Positions 1 to 11,409 of a stretch of DNA of 64,000 nucleotides are shown piece by piece. Every line of letters begins with the position of its first letter. The stretch's first letter is position 1. The notes beneath the pieces are model-generated. The model did no database searches, had not been told where the DNA came from, and was given only the letters and a program-made list of their open reading frames with translations. Both the position numbers and the translations under genes were made by a program. Where the stretch lies: positions 4,650,001-4,714,000 of the forward strand of contig CM065878.1 of assembly GCA_033439255.1 (NCBI GenBank). The letters are read 5' to 3'. Origin of the DNA: Hericium rajendrae. Lineage: Eukaryota; Basidiomycota; Agaricomycetes; Russulales; Hericiaceae.

Positions 1-813
1 ACGCCGTATGGACGGCGAAGCCGTACCTCCTCGATGATGGGCTCAGCCATGCACAGGCGGCGGGCAAGGAGTATGAGTACGCGTTCTGGGTGGACGCGGG
101 GAGCTTCCGCGAGGTCCACACGTACAAGCACTGGCCGGACGGGCGGCGCGTCGACGAGGTGTTCCGGGAGGCCGAGGCGACCAGCGGCACGCCGCGCGAC
201 CAGATCATCTTCTTCCCGCTGTGGTGGGTGCCCGATAGCGAGTCCAAGTGGTGGAGGGAGGAACTCGGGCCGATCGACGAGGTGTTCGCCGAAGGTACGC
301 CGCGCGCCCTCTTCCATTCTGAATCTGAGCCTAAATGAACGCGCGCCTGCAGGGTCGTTCTTCGGCGGACAGCCCGCAGCGGTGCGGATGTACCGCACGC
401 TGTACTTCGCGTACCACAACCACTACCTCGCGACTCCGCTCTTCGTGGGCAAGGACCAGACGCTCATCAACGCGGTCATATACCTCTTCCCTGCGCACTT
501 CGCGAGCGTGCTGCTGGCTGACTGGAGCGCGCCCGCGCACCGGGGCGTGCCCGACAATGCGGCGACGCCACTCGGCAGCTGCGGAAGTTCGTGGTATTAC
601 TTCCAGTATTGGCTGGCACGTGAGACCGAGCGCGAGGTTATGGCGGACGTGTGGATGGAGGAGGAGGATGAGCGCGGGCGGGGCAAGGACTTGGTCCGGA
701 TGCGGTGTCGCATGGCGCAGACATTGACTGTAGAGAAGCTTCTGCGCAGGGAGTTTGGGCGGCGGTGGAAGCCGCCACGGCCATCCCTCAGCGCCGGGAA
801 GGACTGGTGGTGA
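1..813 (+). CDS. HtrL/YibB-like protein, 5' end outside the window
   Basis: The frame is open from the first bases (in phase with position 3) and runs to 294. A 58-nt intron lies at 295-352 (GTACGC donor, CTAAAT branch-like box, CTGCAG acceptor), and the second exon runs 353-813. Seen in order: a WTAKPYLL motif, FWVDAGSFR, then after the splice GSFFGG, HNHY, KDQTLIN and a C-terminal basic tail. The FWVDAGS / FFGG / KDQTLIN set is what I know from the HtrL/YibB family, a glycosyltransferase-like fold often annotated in fungi without known substrate. The N-terminal start lies upstream of the window, so length and any signal peptide cannot be judged. The family call is by motif memory only. Confidence 0.6.
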   Translation, partial: TPYGRRSRTSSMMGSAMHRRRARSMSTRSGWTRGASARSTRTSTGRTGGASTRCSGRPRRPAARRATRSSSSRCGGCPIASPSGGGRNSGRSTRCSPKVRRAPSSILNLSLNERAPAGSFFGGQPAAVRMYRTLYFAYHNHYLATPLFVGKDQTLINAVIYLFPAHFASVLLADWSAPAHRGVPDNAATPLGSCGSSWYYFQYWLARETEREVMADVWMEEEDERGRGKDLVRMRCRMAQTLTVEKLLRREFGRRWKPPRPSLSAGKDWW

Positions 814-1810
814 ATGGACCCAAAAACGTTCAGATCTTTTATATCACGGGTTTTGTAGTTAGTCGATCTGTTCACTGTATATTACCGCATAGCACCACTG
901 AGAGCTCCTTAGTACTTTATATCCGTATTGCGATACATAGAAACTAGCATACCTTCTCGATATCTAGCTATCGTGAAGCAGATAAAAGTTATTCAGTACA
1001 TTGCTATCAAAATGGAATGACAATAGACGAAGACGAGCCATTTGTTATAGCTAGAGTATACCGCAATCAGGGCATCAAAAGTATCTGTCAGCGTCTTCGA
1101 TGCAAACTCATCCAGGAAACGACTTTACCTTCCCTAAGTCCTGCTTTCAATTGCCGATCGATCGTGGTTACCAGTGAACGGTCCCGCCAATCGTGACCAT
1201 GAGAGTCCAATTGACCTGGGCTAACAAGTTTGCTAGACCAGTGCTATGTCCCTTGATATCTAGTGCCAAAGGACAAGTCATGCATGGTGTCAAGAGTAGT
1301 ATGAGGAGCAAATATTTCGGTGTGTTCGGAGAAGTAGTTGCGAAGGCGAGTGACCTAGTTTCCCACGCTTACCTTCATGCTTGTCCTCGAAGACACTGCC
1401 CTCAGCATCGGAGCATCATCAAGCTGAAGGCATCCGACAAAGCTTTTTAGGAACAATAATCTGGCCTCATGATGAGAGCCGATCAGCAGATATGTCTTTC
1501 GCCGTGCAAAGCGTCAATTAATGGATGACAACAGTGATCCTTGGAAAATGAGAAGGCAACTCCGGGTCGCTTCTCGACCCTTGTGGCAAAGTATCCCGCT
1601 GTACCAAGCGCATTGCCCGGCAATGGGTTGTCGGGGTTGGTCTGAACTTTGATTCGGTGAGGCATCTGTGTCTTGCTACAGGTGGCACAAGACGGTCTTG
1701 CTCTGACCATAGACGCCATGACATGCTTGATGGTACGAGTATTGTGCGCTTTCACACAATGCGACTGGTGAACAGCGAGGACAAAGCGTCCGGCATGGCC
1801 CGCGCTCTTG
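814..1810. other. Intergenic, nothing recognised
   Basis: About 1 kb of AT-richer sequence between the HtrL-like gene and the next promoter. Short open frames here overlap on both strands and share no motif or codon pattern with the neighbours. I see no RNA gene or repeat. Confidence 0.5.
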
Positions 1811-1811
1811 C

Positions 1812-1818
1812 CTATAAA
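1812..1818 (+). promoter_or_regulatory. TATA box of the 1857 gene
   Basis: A TATAAAA heptamer about 40 nt ahead of the ATG at 1857, followed by a pyrimidine-rich leader. The spacing fits a short 5' leader. Confidence 0.5.
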
Positions 1819-1856
1819 ACCCTTGATTTCTCCCTCCAGGCTGCCCAGTACCCATC

Positions 1857-2960
1857 ATGGATCCGACTCATTTCGACCAGCCTGACCCGAACGCGCAGAA
1901 CTGGGGATACGCTGCCAGTGTCCCAGTTCCAGGACGCAGCCGTTCGCAGCAATCTCATCACCCAGCCGACGGTCCACAGTACCCGGCGGCCCCTGATCCT
2001 CACTACCAAGCGGCCCACAACCCTCAGTACTCGGTGTCCCATGATCCCCAGTACCCTGCGACCCATGCGCAGAGCCCAGCCCCGCGCAGTGATGCTTATC
2101 CGCCTCCTCCTTCGGATGTCTGGCCACGGGCGGAGGAGAGAATCGAAGAGGTCTACTCGCCGTCCGTCGCAGCCGCACGGGACGCTGGGCACCAGTCTCG
2201 ATCCCGCAATGGCACTTCTCTGCGCTACGCACCCAGCCTCCCATCCATGAAAGAGCACGCATCGGCATACCCGTCCATCCCGCCCAACCCGCCCCTCACC
2301 CAAGAGTATCTCGCCAAGCACGACTCTGCCACCGCACACTCGCGGTCCGTCGCATCCTCGTCCCACCGCAGCCGCAGCCACGCGGGTGCGCGCGCGCGCA
2401 CTCCCGCACCCTCGCATGGTTCTGCAGCCCTCATGCCTCACCGGGGCAGCCGTACGCCGGCGGATTACCCCCCTGTGCCCGCGCTCCCGTCGTACCTAAA
2501 GGCCGGCCCTTTCGTGACCGTCGCCACCAGGGACACCCGATACTTGATTTACCAGGAGCAGGGAAACAAGGCGTCCTCTGGTCCTGTGGACATAAGCGTA
2601 AAGAATGGTGATATGGTGGTGCGATTCGGCAATGGCGAGGAGCGTAAAGAGCGGAAGGACTACGACGGTCACCGAAGGCAGAGGTCCCGCGACTCTGATC
2701 GGAGGCACTACGATGACGGCAAGAAGCACTACGACGACGGCAAGAAGTACTACGATGACAACAGTAGCCGCCACGACCGGAAGCACCACGACGATGACCG
2801 GAGGCGCGACGACGACCGCAAGCGTCGCGACCATGAACGGCGGTGCGATGACTGCGAACGGCATCGCGACCACGAAGAAAGGTGCCACGACTGTGACCGG
2901 ACGATCCGGAGGCAGCACTCTGAGCGCAGCAGGTCGACTGACCGTAGATCGAGAAGATGA
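1857..2960 (+). CDS. Orphan low-complexity protein, charged D/H/R/K tail
   Basis: Single exon, 367 residues, start chosen because a TATA box sits about 40 nt upstream. Residues 1-85 are rich in Pro, Gln, Tyr and His with a loose repeat built on HNPQYS/HDPQYP (roughly 40-70). Residues 110-220 are Ser/Arg/Pro-rich. A short hydrophobic, possibly folded segment spans about 218-262 (GPFVTVATRDTRYLIYQEQG). The last 110 residues are almost only D, H, R, K, E, C with repeated HYDDGKK units and Cys-containing variants such as CDDCERH and CHDCD. I do not recognise a family. The composition suggests an intrinsically disordered protein with possible metal or nucleic-acid binding through the His/Cys tail, which is inference. 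It resembles other short disordered genes in this window in style, not clearly in sequence. Confidence 0.6.
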   Translation: MDPTHFDQPDPNAQNWGYAASVPVPGRSRSQQSHHPADGPQYPAAPDPHYQAAHNPQYSVSHDPQYPATHAQSPAPRSDAYPPPPSDVWPRAEERIEEVYSPSVAAARDAGHQSRSRNGTSLRYAPSLPSMKEHASAYPSIPPNPPLTQEYLAKHDSATAHSRSVASSSHRSRSHAGARARTPAPSHGSAALMPHRGSRTPADYPPVPALPSYLKAGPFVTVATRDTRYLIYQEQGNKASSGPVDISVKNGDMVVRFGNGEERKERKDYDGHRRQRSRDSDRRHYDDGKKHYDDGKKYYDDNSSRHDRKHHDDDRRRDDDRKRRDHERRCDDCERHRDHEERCHDCDRTIRRQHSERSRSTDRRSRR

Positions 2961-3794
2961 AGCCCAATGCAGGATGTGTAGTCCGGTGTCACCTGAGAGT
3001 GGACTCGAGGATCCGTCTCGTCCTCCACCTCGCCGACTCGTATTTCATCGTACTGAATAAAGCCCGGAATTGAAGGAAGTGAATTTGTGTACAGTAACTA
3101 CTAGTATGACATTATGCACAGACCGAAAAAATATGAGAATATTATGTGCCAATGAAAGCCCTATAAAATTGACAAAACTCTGAACTCGCTGCTCGAAGTT
3201 GCCGGCGGCAACACTGCGGCCGGCATGCCGATCGCAAGGACGCGACGAAACGCGATATGTTTTCTTCCTTCCTTCCGGTGGTTGACAATGATACGTACCT
3301 CCTTGTCTTACCTTGTCTTGTTTCTTGCTCAATCTGTTCAAGCTGAACGTCTATTGAAAACCCCGTACTCACGTCCCTTGGACAGTTGTGCGGCAGGATC
3401 GTCGCACTGTCCAAAAGCCTGACTGGTCCCCCGAGTGAGCAATTGTCTCTTCTCACTTGTCCTGTTTTTTTACATATCCGAAAGAACGATGGTTTTTCCG
3501 GCTTGTTATATCAATATGGTACAGCCAAGGTAGAGTACAAATATCTGGAGTACTGTCTGCGCATGGCGACTGAGTTCCTGAATACCCGCCTGTCGCTGTC
3601 GCTCGTTGGAAAGGACACCTGTTAGGACAGTTCGAAAACTTCAGAGCAACTTGCCCTAACTTGCCACCTCTTGCCACGAGCGCATTGTTGACTGACTGAC
3701 ATCTTGGTCTGACGCATGAGGCAAAGTTGCATAGCATCGACCACTCAATGTGCTGGGCCTCCTGCCACAGTGGCACGCATGGGCCTCGCAGGAA
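2961..3794. other. Intergenic, nothing recognised
   Basis: Region between two orphan genes. It holds short overlapping frames on both strands without motifs. Near its right end a TATAAG (about 3795) marks the promoter of the next gene. Confidence 0.4.
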
Positions 3795-3954
3795 TATAAG
3801 CCGTCTCCGTGTATCGTGAGTGCTTCGTCTTTATACCCACATCTCTCTCACTGACTTGGTAAGTTTTTAAGTTTATCATGAGCAATGCTCATGGTCTCGT
3901 GGCAATTCCCAGCACGCCCTATCGTATTTGACCGACCTCCGGAATTTACTCAAA

Positions 3955-4878
3955 ATGCATAAGAGTCACAGTAGCCACGTTACGACGGCTGCCGACCAGG
4001 CCCGAGCATCCAAAATACAGCAGCTATGGGCAGCGGCACAGGAGATTGAACGTCAAGATAATCTGTATGCTACAACCGACGTCAATGACATGCTCCCCCA
4101 GGTCTGGGCGGATCGACCGGATCGACCATCTGCATCCCCGGTCCCCGCGTCTCGCAGGAATCCTGAAGGACACCGTGCTCCGTTGCATCAAGAGCCTCTG
4201 CAGTCTGGTTCCAGTTCCAGCGCCTCGGGTCCCGTTCCGGTTCTTCCCTGCGGATATGCGACTCAAGATGCGGCTCTTCAACATGCCAAAATACAACAAC
4301 TATTGGCTGCCGCGCGGGAGATTGAACTTCAGGATCGTCTGCGTGCTATGATCGACCATGATGCTATCCTCTCTCGGTCCCAGGCAAACGGACTGTCTAC
4401 GCTGTCGCATCGCCCGATCTCCGCTTCTCATGGAATCTCTAGAGGACAGGATATCGTGCCGCACCAAATACCTCCGCCGTCTCGTCCCAGTGACTCAAAT
4501 CTCCGTCCATCGTATATAGCTCGGGAACTGGCTCATCTGCGCTGGAGATTACAACAACTACAGGCTGCCAAGGGAGAGATGGAACATCAAGACTATCTAC
4601 GTGGGCTTGCCACTGCGTCTACCGCAGCAGCCCGAGCTAAGCCTGCTAAACAGGATGCCCACCAGAAGCGAAAAACATGCGGGGGAACCTCCGACAACAG
4701 TAAGTACTGCTTGTGGATATTATCAGGACACATAACTCATGTTGCCAAAAAGCCAGTAACGTTTGAGGTTCGCTGTTTGAGCTGCGGTGCGGTATTCCAC
4801 ACGGAGGTTCATCTGTCAGGGCATCTGCACGGTGCTTATATAGACGAAAACCTCACCGAGTATCTTAACAGCAACTGA
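3955..4878 (+). CDS. Orphan protein with three internal repeats and a C-terminal zinc finger
   Basis: ATG at 3955 is the first Met in frame; a TATAAG lies near 3795, and GTAAGT (about 3860) to CCCAG (3911) looks like a 5' UTR intron. The protein carries three copies of one motif: KIQQLWAAAQEIERQD near residue 22, KIQQLLAAAREIELQD near 117, and RLQQLQAAKGEMEHQD near 200, each likely a short amphipathic helix separated by Ser/Pro-rich linkers. The C terminus has a C2H2-like finger: CLSC, then F and L at classical spacing, then HLH. A GTAAGT...CCAG pair at 4700-4756 would remove exactly 19 codons in frame (AAC A|TA ACG), so splicing is likely and brings the finger closer to the body. Family unknown; similar layouts occur at 35.0, 40.4 and 47.6 kb. 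Confidence 0.6.
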   Translation: MHKSHSSHVTTAADQARASKIQQLWAAAQEIERQDNLYATTDVNDMLPQVWADRPDRPSASPVPASRRNPEGHRAPLHQEPLQSGSSSSASGPVPVLPCGYATQDAALQHAKIQQLLAAAREIELQDRLRAMIDHDAILSRSQANGLSTLSHRPISASHGISRGQDIVPHQIPPPSRPSDSNLRPSYIARELAHLRWRLQQLQAAKGEMEHQDYLRGLATASTAAARAKPAKQDAHQKRKTCGGTSDNSKYCLWILSGHITHVAKKPVTFEVRCLSCGAVFHTEVHLSGHLHGAYIDENLTEYLNSN

Positions 4879-5369
4879 TACGCTCTAGCCTCACGCAAGC
4901 ATCATGATCGAGTCGATTCAAAGACTACCGTCTTCGCTAAGAGCTATTCACACGTTTGCTCAGAATATGTCTATCGTTGCGTACTGTGCTTGTTGTCTTT
5001 TTGTGGTGTTAAGTCAAATCATTTGTAATGTAAAGATCGGGAGTGTCGGTCGAACGCTCAACTTAAGTATCCTGAGGAGGGTGATGGGGTTTGACGTATT
5101 GTTGCCTAGACTTGTGCTCCTCGGCTTCTGGATCCGCCTCCCTCACAGTTTTTGCCTTGAATGCGTCCTATATTAGAGAAGTTTGAAATCGAAGACGGCG
5201 CGTGAGCTACTTCGATCTGAGCACAACAGATATTGTACTGTAAGCAAAGCAAATGATCTCAGTGAATCCATTTAGCGGGGGACAACACTACGATCCAAAC
5301 GACGACTCTGACACAAAAATGCAATCTATTACAATCATGCAGGTGGGCGTCATTGCCACCTGCCACACT
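4879..5369. other. Intergenic between convergent genes
   Basis: 3' flank of the orphan zinc-finger gene and of the minus-strand carboxypeptidase. No gene, repeat or RNA recognised. Confidence 0.4.
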
Positions 5370-7501
5370 TCAAGCAGGTACCTTGCCTGCCAGCCAAAGA
5401 TTGACGAGTGCCAGCGCTTCCTTTGGCTTATTGTACGGCACCTGTTCGCCACCGTAAGCATCAACAGCGACCAAGATAAGATGTACACCCCATACCATAT
5501 GACCCGCACCAGCAACTGTCGCAAACGTCAGATTATGCGCCGATCGCGTCTTCCCCGCCACCTTTCCGTCCACCAACCACGGCTTAAGCTCCTGCGCATT
5601 GAACGCGTCGTGCCCGCTCCACTCCATGGCCAGCGACCAGCGCTCGTTGCCGACCCAGTTGCAGATCCAGTCGTACTCACCGACGTAGAGCAGCACGCGC
5701 ACGCCACGCTCAAGCAGCGCCGCGACGTACGGGACCGAGGAGTGTAGGGTGTCTTGCGATATTCCGAAGTTGTTGCCGACGGTGTCGGAGCAAGCGGCGA
5801 AGGTCTCGGGTACGGCAGGATCGACGCCGAGCGTGGCGCGCAGTTCTGGGTCGCTGAGGTACTGGGAGGCTACTCTGTGCGGGATCACGTATGTTAGAAT
5901 CGTCTCAGCATTAGGACACTAGCAACGAACTTTGTGATAGGGTAGCACAGCGTGTCCGCGATGTCACCTTCGCACTGCCGACTGACATCGTAGGGATTCA
6001 GACCTGGCGATAGATGAGTTGCAGGCTTAGCACGATATAAGACTAGACACCGTCGGCATCACTTACCGCTGTCGAACATTGGCTGTTCCAGTTCACCGGA
6101 GCAAAACGTGTATGCACCTTGGCAGTTCATAGAATCAAAGACATTGACGCAGGCCTCCGTAATCATAGTTTCGCACCGCTTGACCTAATTGTGAAGGCGA
6201 TGAGTTATAATCTGTTGCCAAAAAAAGTATAATACTCACCGCCTAGCTCATTCGCGCGCATGTGCTTTAAAGACCGACCACTTGTAAATGACATTCGTAC
6301 ACTGGAAGGGAAAGGACATGCCTGATATCAAGAACAGGCAGCACACCTGGAGCAGATGTGCAGGCGAAAGTATAATAGGACAATTCTGTCGCCATCATGT
6401 CTGTGAGCCCGTTTCCTGTCGAAAATTGATGCGTCAGTATGATTGGACTGTCTCGCAAGCAAGACGATTGCACGTACCGATGAGGACGGATGAAAGGTTG
6501 ACGCGCATCGACTCTTTGAGAGCTGCATTTTGATCATAAATGGCGGAGGCGAAGAGCGGAAGATACCGGCCCTAAGCTCAGATAATGAAAATGCTGTCCG
6601 CCGAGAAGACGGATCAACGTACCCCGTATGATTCTCCTGCCATGTGAAGTGCCCTGCCTTTGAATGACGAGAAGTGCTCAAGGAACAGCACCATAAAGGC
6701 CGCGATATCCTGAGCTGCCTCTTCCGTCGTATCCTTACTATTATTTAGTACATACCCGAGAGAGAAGGAACACGATGACATACGACGTGTTGCCCGTATT
6801 CCGCATATGAGAAGCCAACGCCGACGGGCTGGTCGACGAAGAAGACATTAGCGTTAGAATTCCACGCGTCTTTGTTTGGCTTGATCGTTGGGCCAGATGT
6901 GCTGTTTTCAACTCTGCATGGACCTGGAGCTGCGTTAAACACAGGTTTTGAAGTAGACGATGGGCTCAGTCCACGCACCAAGTTCTGTGAGCAAACCCAG
7001 GGATGAGGAGCACCCCGGACCTACGAACACATTTCTCAACATCTCTTTGAAAGTGCAGAGAAGCATAATTAAGTACCTCCGTTCGTCCAGAAAACAATGT
7101 CGTCCTTGTCCGGATCGCTACGACTTTCAAAGAAAGAAAAGAATATATGTTTCGCCGTGCTGTTGTTATCAATATATCCTGTAAACGCGCTGCATCACAA
7201 AAACACAAGTCCTCAAGCTTAACGTCAGATAGAGACAAGACACATACCCGACCTGCTCGTCGCACCAGTCCGTTTGCTTGATTCTTGCACTCAGATTCGG
7301 AAAGAGTGGATGTCTGAGAGTCGTGAACTCTAACGTGCTCAACGTACGCAGAGTCCCAACGGGGGCGAACGCGTTTGCATCGTAGCCGCCGGACTTATCA
7401 ATCCTCGATGCAGGGCTTGACGTGGATAGAGGATGCTGGCGGCCGGCGAATACTACAGCCGGCACGGCGAGCAGGCAAGAGAAAGTGGACTTCAGCTTCA
7501 T
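5370..7501 (-). CDS. Secreted serine carboxypeptidase, family S10
   Basis: Hydrolyses C-terminal residues from peptides, typically in the vacuole or outside the cell. The start is the ATG at 7501, giving a signal peptide (MKLKSTFSCLLAVPAVVFAG), with a TATAAAAGG about 50 nt upstream (7548-7556). Many short introns break it. Seen in order: QVG|AFTGYID, FFESRSDP, FWTNGG|PGCSSSLGLLTELA (S10 oxyanion motif), VFFVDQPVGVGFSYAEYG, the nucleophile motif MAGESYG|GRYLPLFA (about 6610-6650), NGLTDM, YVGEYDWICNWVGNERW with the catalytic Asp, and GAGHM|VPYNKP with the catalytic His, ending in GKVPA at 5370. All three catalytic residues are present, so it reads as functional. It lies head-to-tail with a second S10 gene downstream of position 8740. 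S10 assignment is firm; exact exon borders are partly estimated. Confidence 0.85.
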
Positions 7502-7547
7502 GCTGTGTGCTGGGGTATTGTGTGGGGGTAACTAGAAGAGGGCGACG

Positions 7548-7556
7548 CCTTTTATA
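7548..7556 (-). promoter_or_regulatory. TATA box of the first carboxypeptidase
   Basis: TATAAAAGG read on the minus strand, about 47 nt ahead of the ATG at 7501, with a C/A-rich leader between. Confidence 0.55.
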
Positions 7557-8739
7557 CGACGTCCGCACCCGGTCGTAGTTCTAAAATCGGAAGCGCTGAA
7601 CCCACGACGCGCACCTTGCTTGTTGGACAGTCCTCCCCAGAATCCGAAGCCTTCACTGTCGTGACACGAAGAATGGGTTCAGTACTCGTGACGTGCTGGG
7701 TCTTGGAAGGATGTCAGTTACAGGACCACTCAAATTGATCCAAGAACTCTGACAACGTCATCTCTCTAATAAATCGGGATGTCAAGACGTGGATCGTGTC
7801 CGAGCACCATAAAATGAGAAGGGTTGTCATTGGTAACGCCACCATGCTCGAACGGAGGAGCTCGGACATAAATAACGTATTTCCGCATCGAAACATCGTT
7901 TCTAAATCCGTGCTCGACTCGTGGGAAGTGACATGATGACAAGACGACCGGTGGAATGCGGGTACTTACCTACAGCTATCCAGAAGCACCGTGGAGGGAA
8001 GGTCCCGATTTCTCCGAGACTGGGTACTCCAAAGGGGCCCGAGAGATAGATTGTAAAGATCAAATTTGATAGAACTCCAATATGATGATTCTGTGTTGCT
8101 GGCTGTCGATGTTAGGACGAAATGCAAGCAACAGAACTGAGATAGACCGAACAGACCGTGATACTGCTGAGAACCTGAAGAGTTCGCGCCGCGCCGGGAG
8201 CATTGGACGGAGCGGCAATGGCCGGACACCCTCCAAACTCCGCGAAAAGGAAGCGTCTAAGTTCGCGAAAATACAGTTACGTAGGGACAGCAGGACAACA
8301 TTGTTCGATTGAGAGATATTCAGACGGCCCTAACACGACTCCATCTGATGCATTACACAGGGACGTTCTCAAACAGAGTTTAGCCGGCCGACCAACTGCC
8401 GCTGAACGAGCGAGATCGCCAAGTAGCGGCTTACTTTACCTCCATCGATATCTCGACAGGTAAGTTACCTCAGACAGCATCAGTGACTCGAGCGTGACCC
8501 TTCTTCCTATCCCAGTCTTTCCAGCTAAGATCCATGCCGAAATTATTTCAGACAAATAGGTGGAGCCTGAAGACGTCGTCGCACTCCAACGCGGGGTCGG
8601 AATGACACAACATCGAGTAGAGAACGGTCTCACGAAGAAATCTAGATCAAAAAAATAATGCTAATCGTCGAGAAGAACTAGGCAGCCCCAATCCATGATA
8701 GGCTAGCACATTGCATCCTGTTCAGTACAATGTCAGAAA
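7557..8739. other. Intergenic between tandem carboxypeptidases
   Basis: About 1.2 kb between the promoter of the first S10 gene and the stop of the second. Short frames occur on both strands without recognisable motifs. No repeat or RNA gene seen. Confidence 0.4.
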
Positions 8740-10920
8740 TCACAGAGGTACGTTGTCCAACCACCGGTTGATGAGCGCGAGCGCCTCTATCGGCTTGTCG
8801 TAAGGCACCTGCAAACGAAATAGATGAGCTTGAGCATCTCAAGCAAAACCGTCAATGTCTACATGCCATATGTCCCGACCCATCGACCGTCGAAAATGTC
8901 AGTCCATTTGCCGCGCGCACCTTCCCAGCAACCTTCCCATCAGCCTTCCACTCTCTAAACTCCGCGTCGATAAACGCCTCGCGCCCGCTCCACTCCAGTG
9001 CGAGCGTCCAACGCTCGTTTCCGACCCAGTTACATCCCCAGTCGTACGTGCCGACGTAGATTAGCACGCGCACGCCGCGTTCGAGAAGCGCCGCGACGTG
9101 CTCGTGCGAGTCGTGCAGCACATCGTCTGCCGCGTCGAAAGCAGAATTGACGGGCCATGAGACTACGGAGAAGTTCTGCGCTGCGGAATCTACGCCAAGA
9201 AGGTTACGGGTGTAAGGTTGCGAGAGGTAGGAGATGATATCTCTGAGAATGAGGACACGTTGAGTCATGGGCCATTATGGTTGTATTGAGAGAATGTGCG
9301 CACGTAACGATGTAATAGCAGAACGTCTCCCATCTGGGTCCTTCGCATGGCTTGCTGATATCAAATACGTTCAGCCCTGTGAATCCTTAGATTGAACATA
9401 GATAGAAATCACGATACGGATTTCAAGCGCACCAAAATCCTCGTACGGCGCCTCAAGCTCGGAGCTGCAGAAATCAGTAGCCGCTCTGCAGCTCATGGAA
9501 TCAAAGTGATCGACGCATGACTCTTTGTGCCATTTCAAGCACCGCAGGACCTACAGAGTGATAGCCTTATCGTAGTGTCGGAAAGGAAAGTATACCATAA
9601 CTCACTGCCTGCTTCATGCGCACACATGTGCTGCATGATAAGAGCGGATATATGAGCCCATTGGAGCTCAATTAGAAAATGGAATACAAACCTGATTCCA
9701 AGAACTGGTGGGAGGGACGCCGGCGTGCAGGCCATATCATAGTAGGACGAGAACATGGTCCCTCGCTCCGTCAGCCCATTACCTGACGTGGCCCAGCACG
9801 TTAAGAAGGATACCGAGCTGAGATATAGAGACAAACCGATGATAGCCGAGGTAAGGTTAATCGGGGTAAGGCCTGCCTCGATGAGAGCTGCATTCTGATC
9901 ATAGACCGCTGCTGCGAACAATGGTACATAACGGCCCTACAGAGATATTACTCTGACTGCCGAAGATGGAATATGGAGAATCACGCACGGCGTACGATTC
10001 CCCAGCCATGTGGAACGAGCGGCCCTTGAAGGAGGGGAAGTTCTCGAAGAACAGTGCTACAAACGCGGCGATATCTTGCGCGGCCTCTTCTGTGGTGTCC
10101 TAGGTCGCAATTGGACATGAGCCTTTCTCCGTGTCCAATGAGGTCGTACGACGTACGACATGTTCGCCGTATTCAGCGTAGGAGAACCCGACGCCGACAG
10201 GCTGATCGACGAAGAAAATGTTTGCGTGCGAGTTCCAGGAGTGGGCATGAGGCTCGGTCGCTGTTGCGTTTACCATTCTACACGGACCTGCAACAATGAT
10301 GATTTATTCCAGATGGCCCTCCTGGTCTTTACTCACCATTCTCCATAAACACTCCGAACGCGGCTGAAGCTCCAGGACCTGCAGAAGTTGAGTGACAAGT
10401 TAAACGACAGACAGTGGACCGACCTCCGTTTGTCCAGAATATGATGTCGTCCTTTGCAGGATCTCTCCTACTTTCGAAAAAGTAGAAGAAGAGGTGCTTG
10501 GCGCCGACGTCGATATATCCTGTGTAGGCACTGCAGTCGCGCAGTCGATGCGATAAATGAACATGATGAAACAGCTTAGTATAACGAAGGAAAGAGGCCC
10601 ACTCACGAAGCAGCCGGATCGCAGAAGTTCGTTTTCTTGATCCGCGCGCTGTGATCAGGAAAGAAGGGGTGCGAGAGTGTCGTGAATGAAACGTCGCTGA
10701 GCGCGCTCAAACTTTCGATGGGCGTAAACAGGCCAGCATCCAGTATGTACGATGTCGACAGATCTTGCAAAGTCGGCTTGATAGGCCGATGAGAATTTGG
10801 AGCTGCCAATGGTCTCTGGAGAACTGCAATCGTTGCATCTAAGCATGATAAAAGCAAGATGAGAAAGCAAGAGAAAGTGAAGACGAAAGTCGGCTGCGAG
10901 TTCACCGTCGGGAACGACAT
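8740..10920 (-). CDS. Secreted serine carboxypeptidase, family S10 (second copy)
   Basis: Start at 10920 gives a longer hydrophobic N terminus (FTFSCFLILLLSCLDATIA), a likely signal peptide or anchor. Motifs in order: FTTLSHPFFPDHSARIKKTNFCD, VDQPVGVGFSYAEYGE, FKGRSFHMAGESYA|GRYVPLFAAAVYDQNAAL with the nucleophile Ser, IIGNGLTERGT, MACTPASLPPVLGI, YVGTYDWGCNWVGNERW with the catalytic Asp, GSGHM|VPYDKPIEAL with the catalytic His, and the stop at 8740-8742. The last intron (8809-8866) has a GC donor (ATG|GCATGT) and a TTTGCAG acceptor; the first S10 gene has a normal GT at the same place. The catalytic set is complete. The 5' two-thirds of this gene plus its upstream tRNA are repeated in inverted orientation at 15.5-18.1 kb. 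Confidence 0.84.
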
Positions 10921-11409
10921 GGTTTACCTCGGGCGATAAGCTGAACCGCTGTTATTGTTCAGGCAAAGACAGCAGACCCACTCTCATTCCCCGACGCCTG
11001 AAAAGTACCTGATACATGTGTGCTGCGCGGGAATTCGAAGTTGAATTTTGACAGAATGGGAGAAGCATTCTCTTCTCCATGGGCAAGGGAACTGCCGGAC
11101 ATGCGTAACGGATCGAGATGCGCCAATCAACAATCCGCGTCATGCAGGCATCGGGTGTTCTCCCCTACTTATTTATTCAACATTCTTTCTTCTAAAAAAA
11201 AAAAGCCAGATCAGACTGAGTATTTCTGGGTGAAAAGTTGTGAAAAGTTCGCAGTTGAAGTTGATTTAAATTGCAGATACATAAAGCGACAAACGGCACA
11301 TGGTCCTCGATGCGTTCTCCATGTTTTGAGTCTCACGACTTGCTCAGATGCTCTCGACGTCCAACAAAAGAAGAGAACGATTGCTTGAATGCCGAAGATG
11401 CAAAAACAT
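10921..11409. other. Shared upstream region of carboxypeptidase and tRNA-Leu
   Basis: Holds the promoter side of the S10 gene at 8740-10920 and the 3' flank of tRNA-Leu. A run of ten A's sits near 11196. Much of it recurs in the right duplication arm. Confidence 0.5.

Noticed and set aside
1812-2441. 209-codon minus-strand frame opposite the 1857 gene
   Set aside because: Arises from the biased composition of the sense gene; no promoter or motif.
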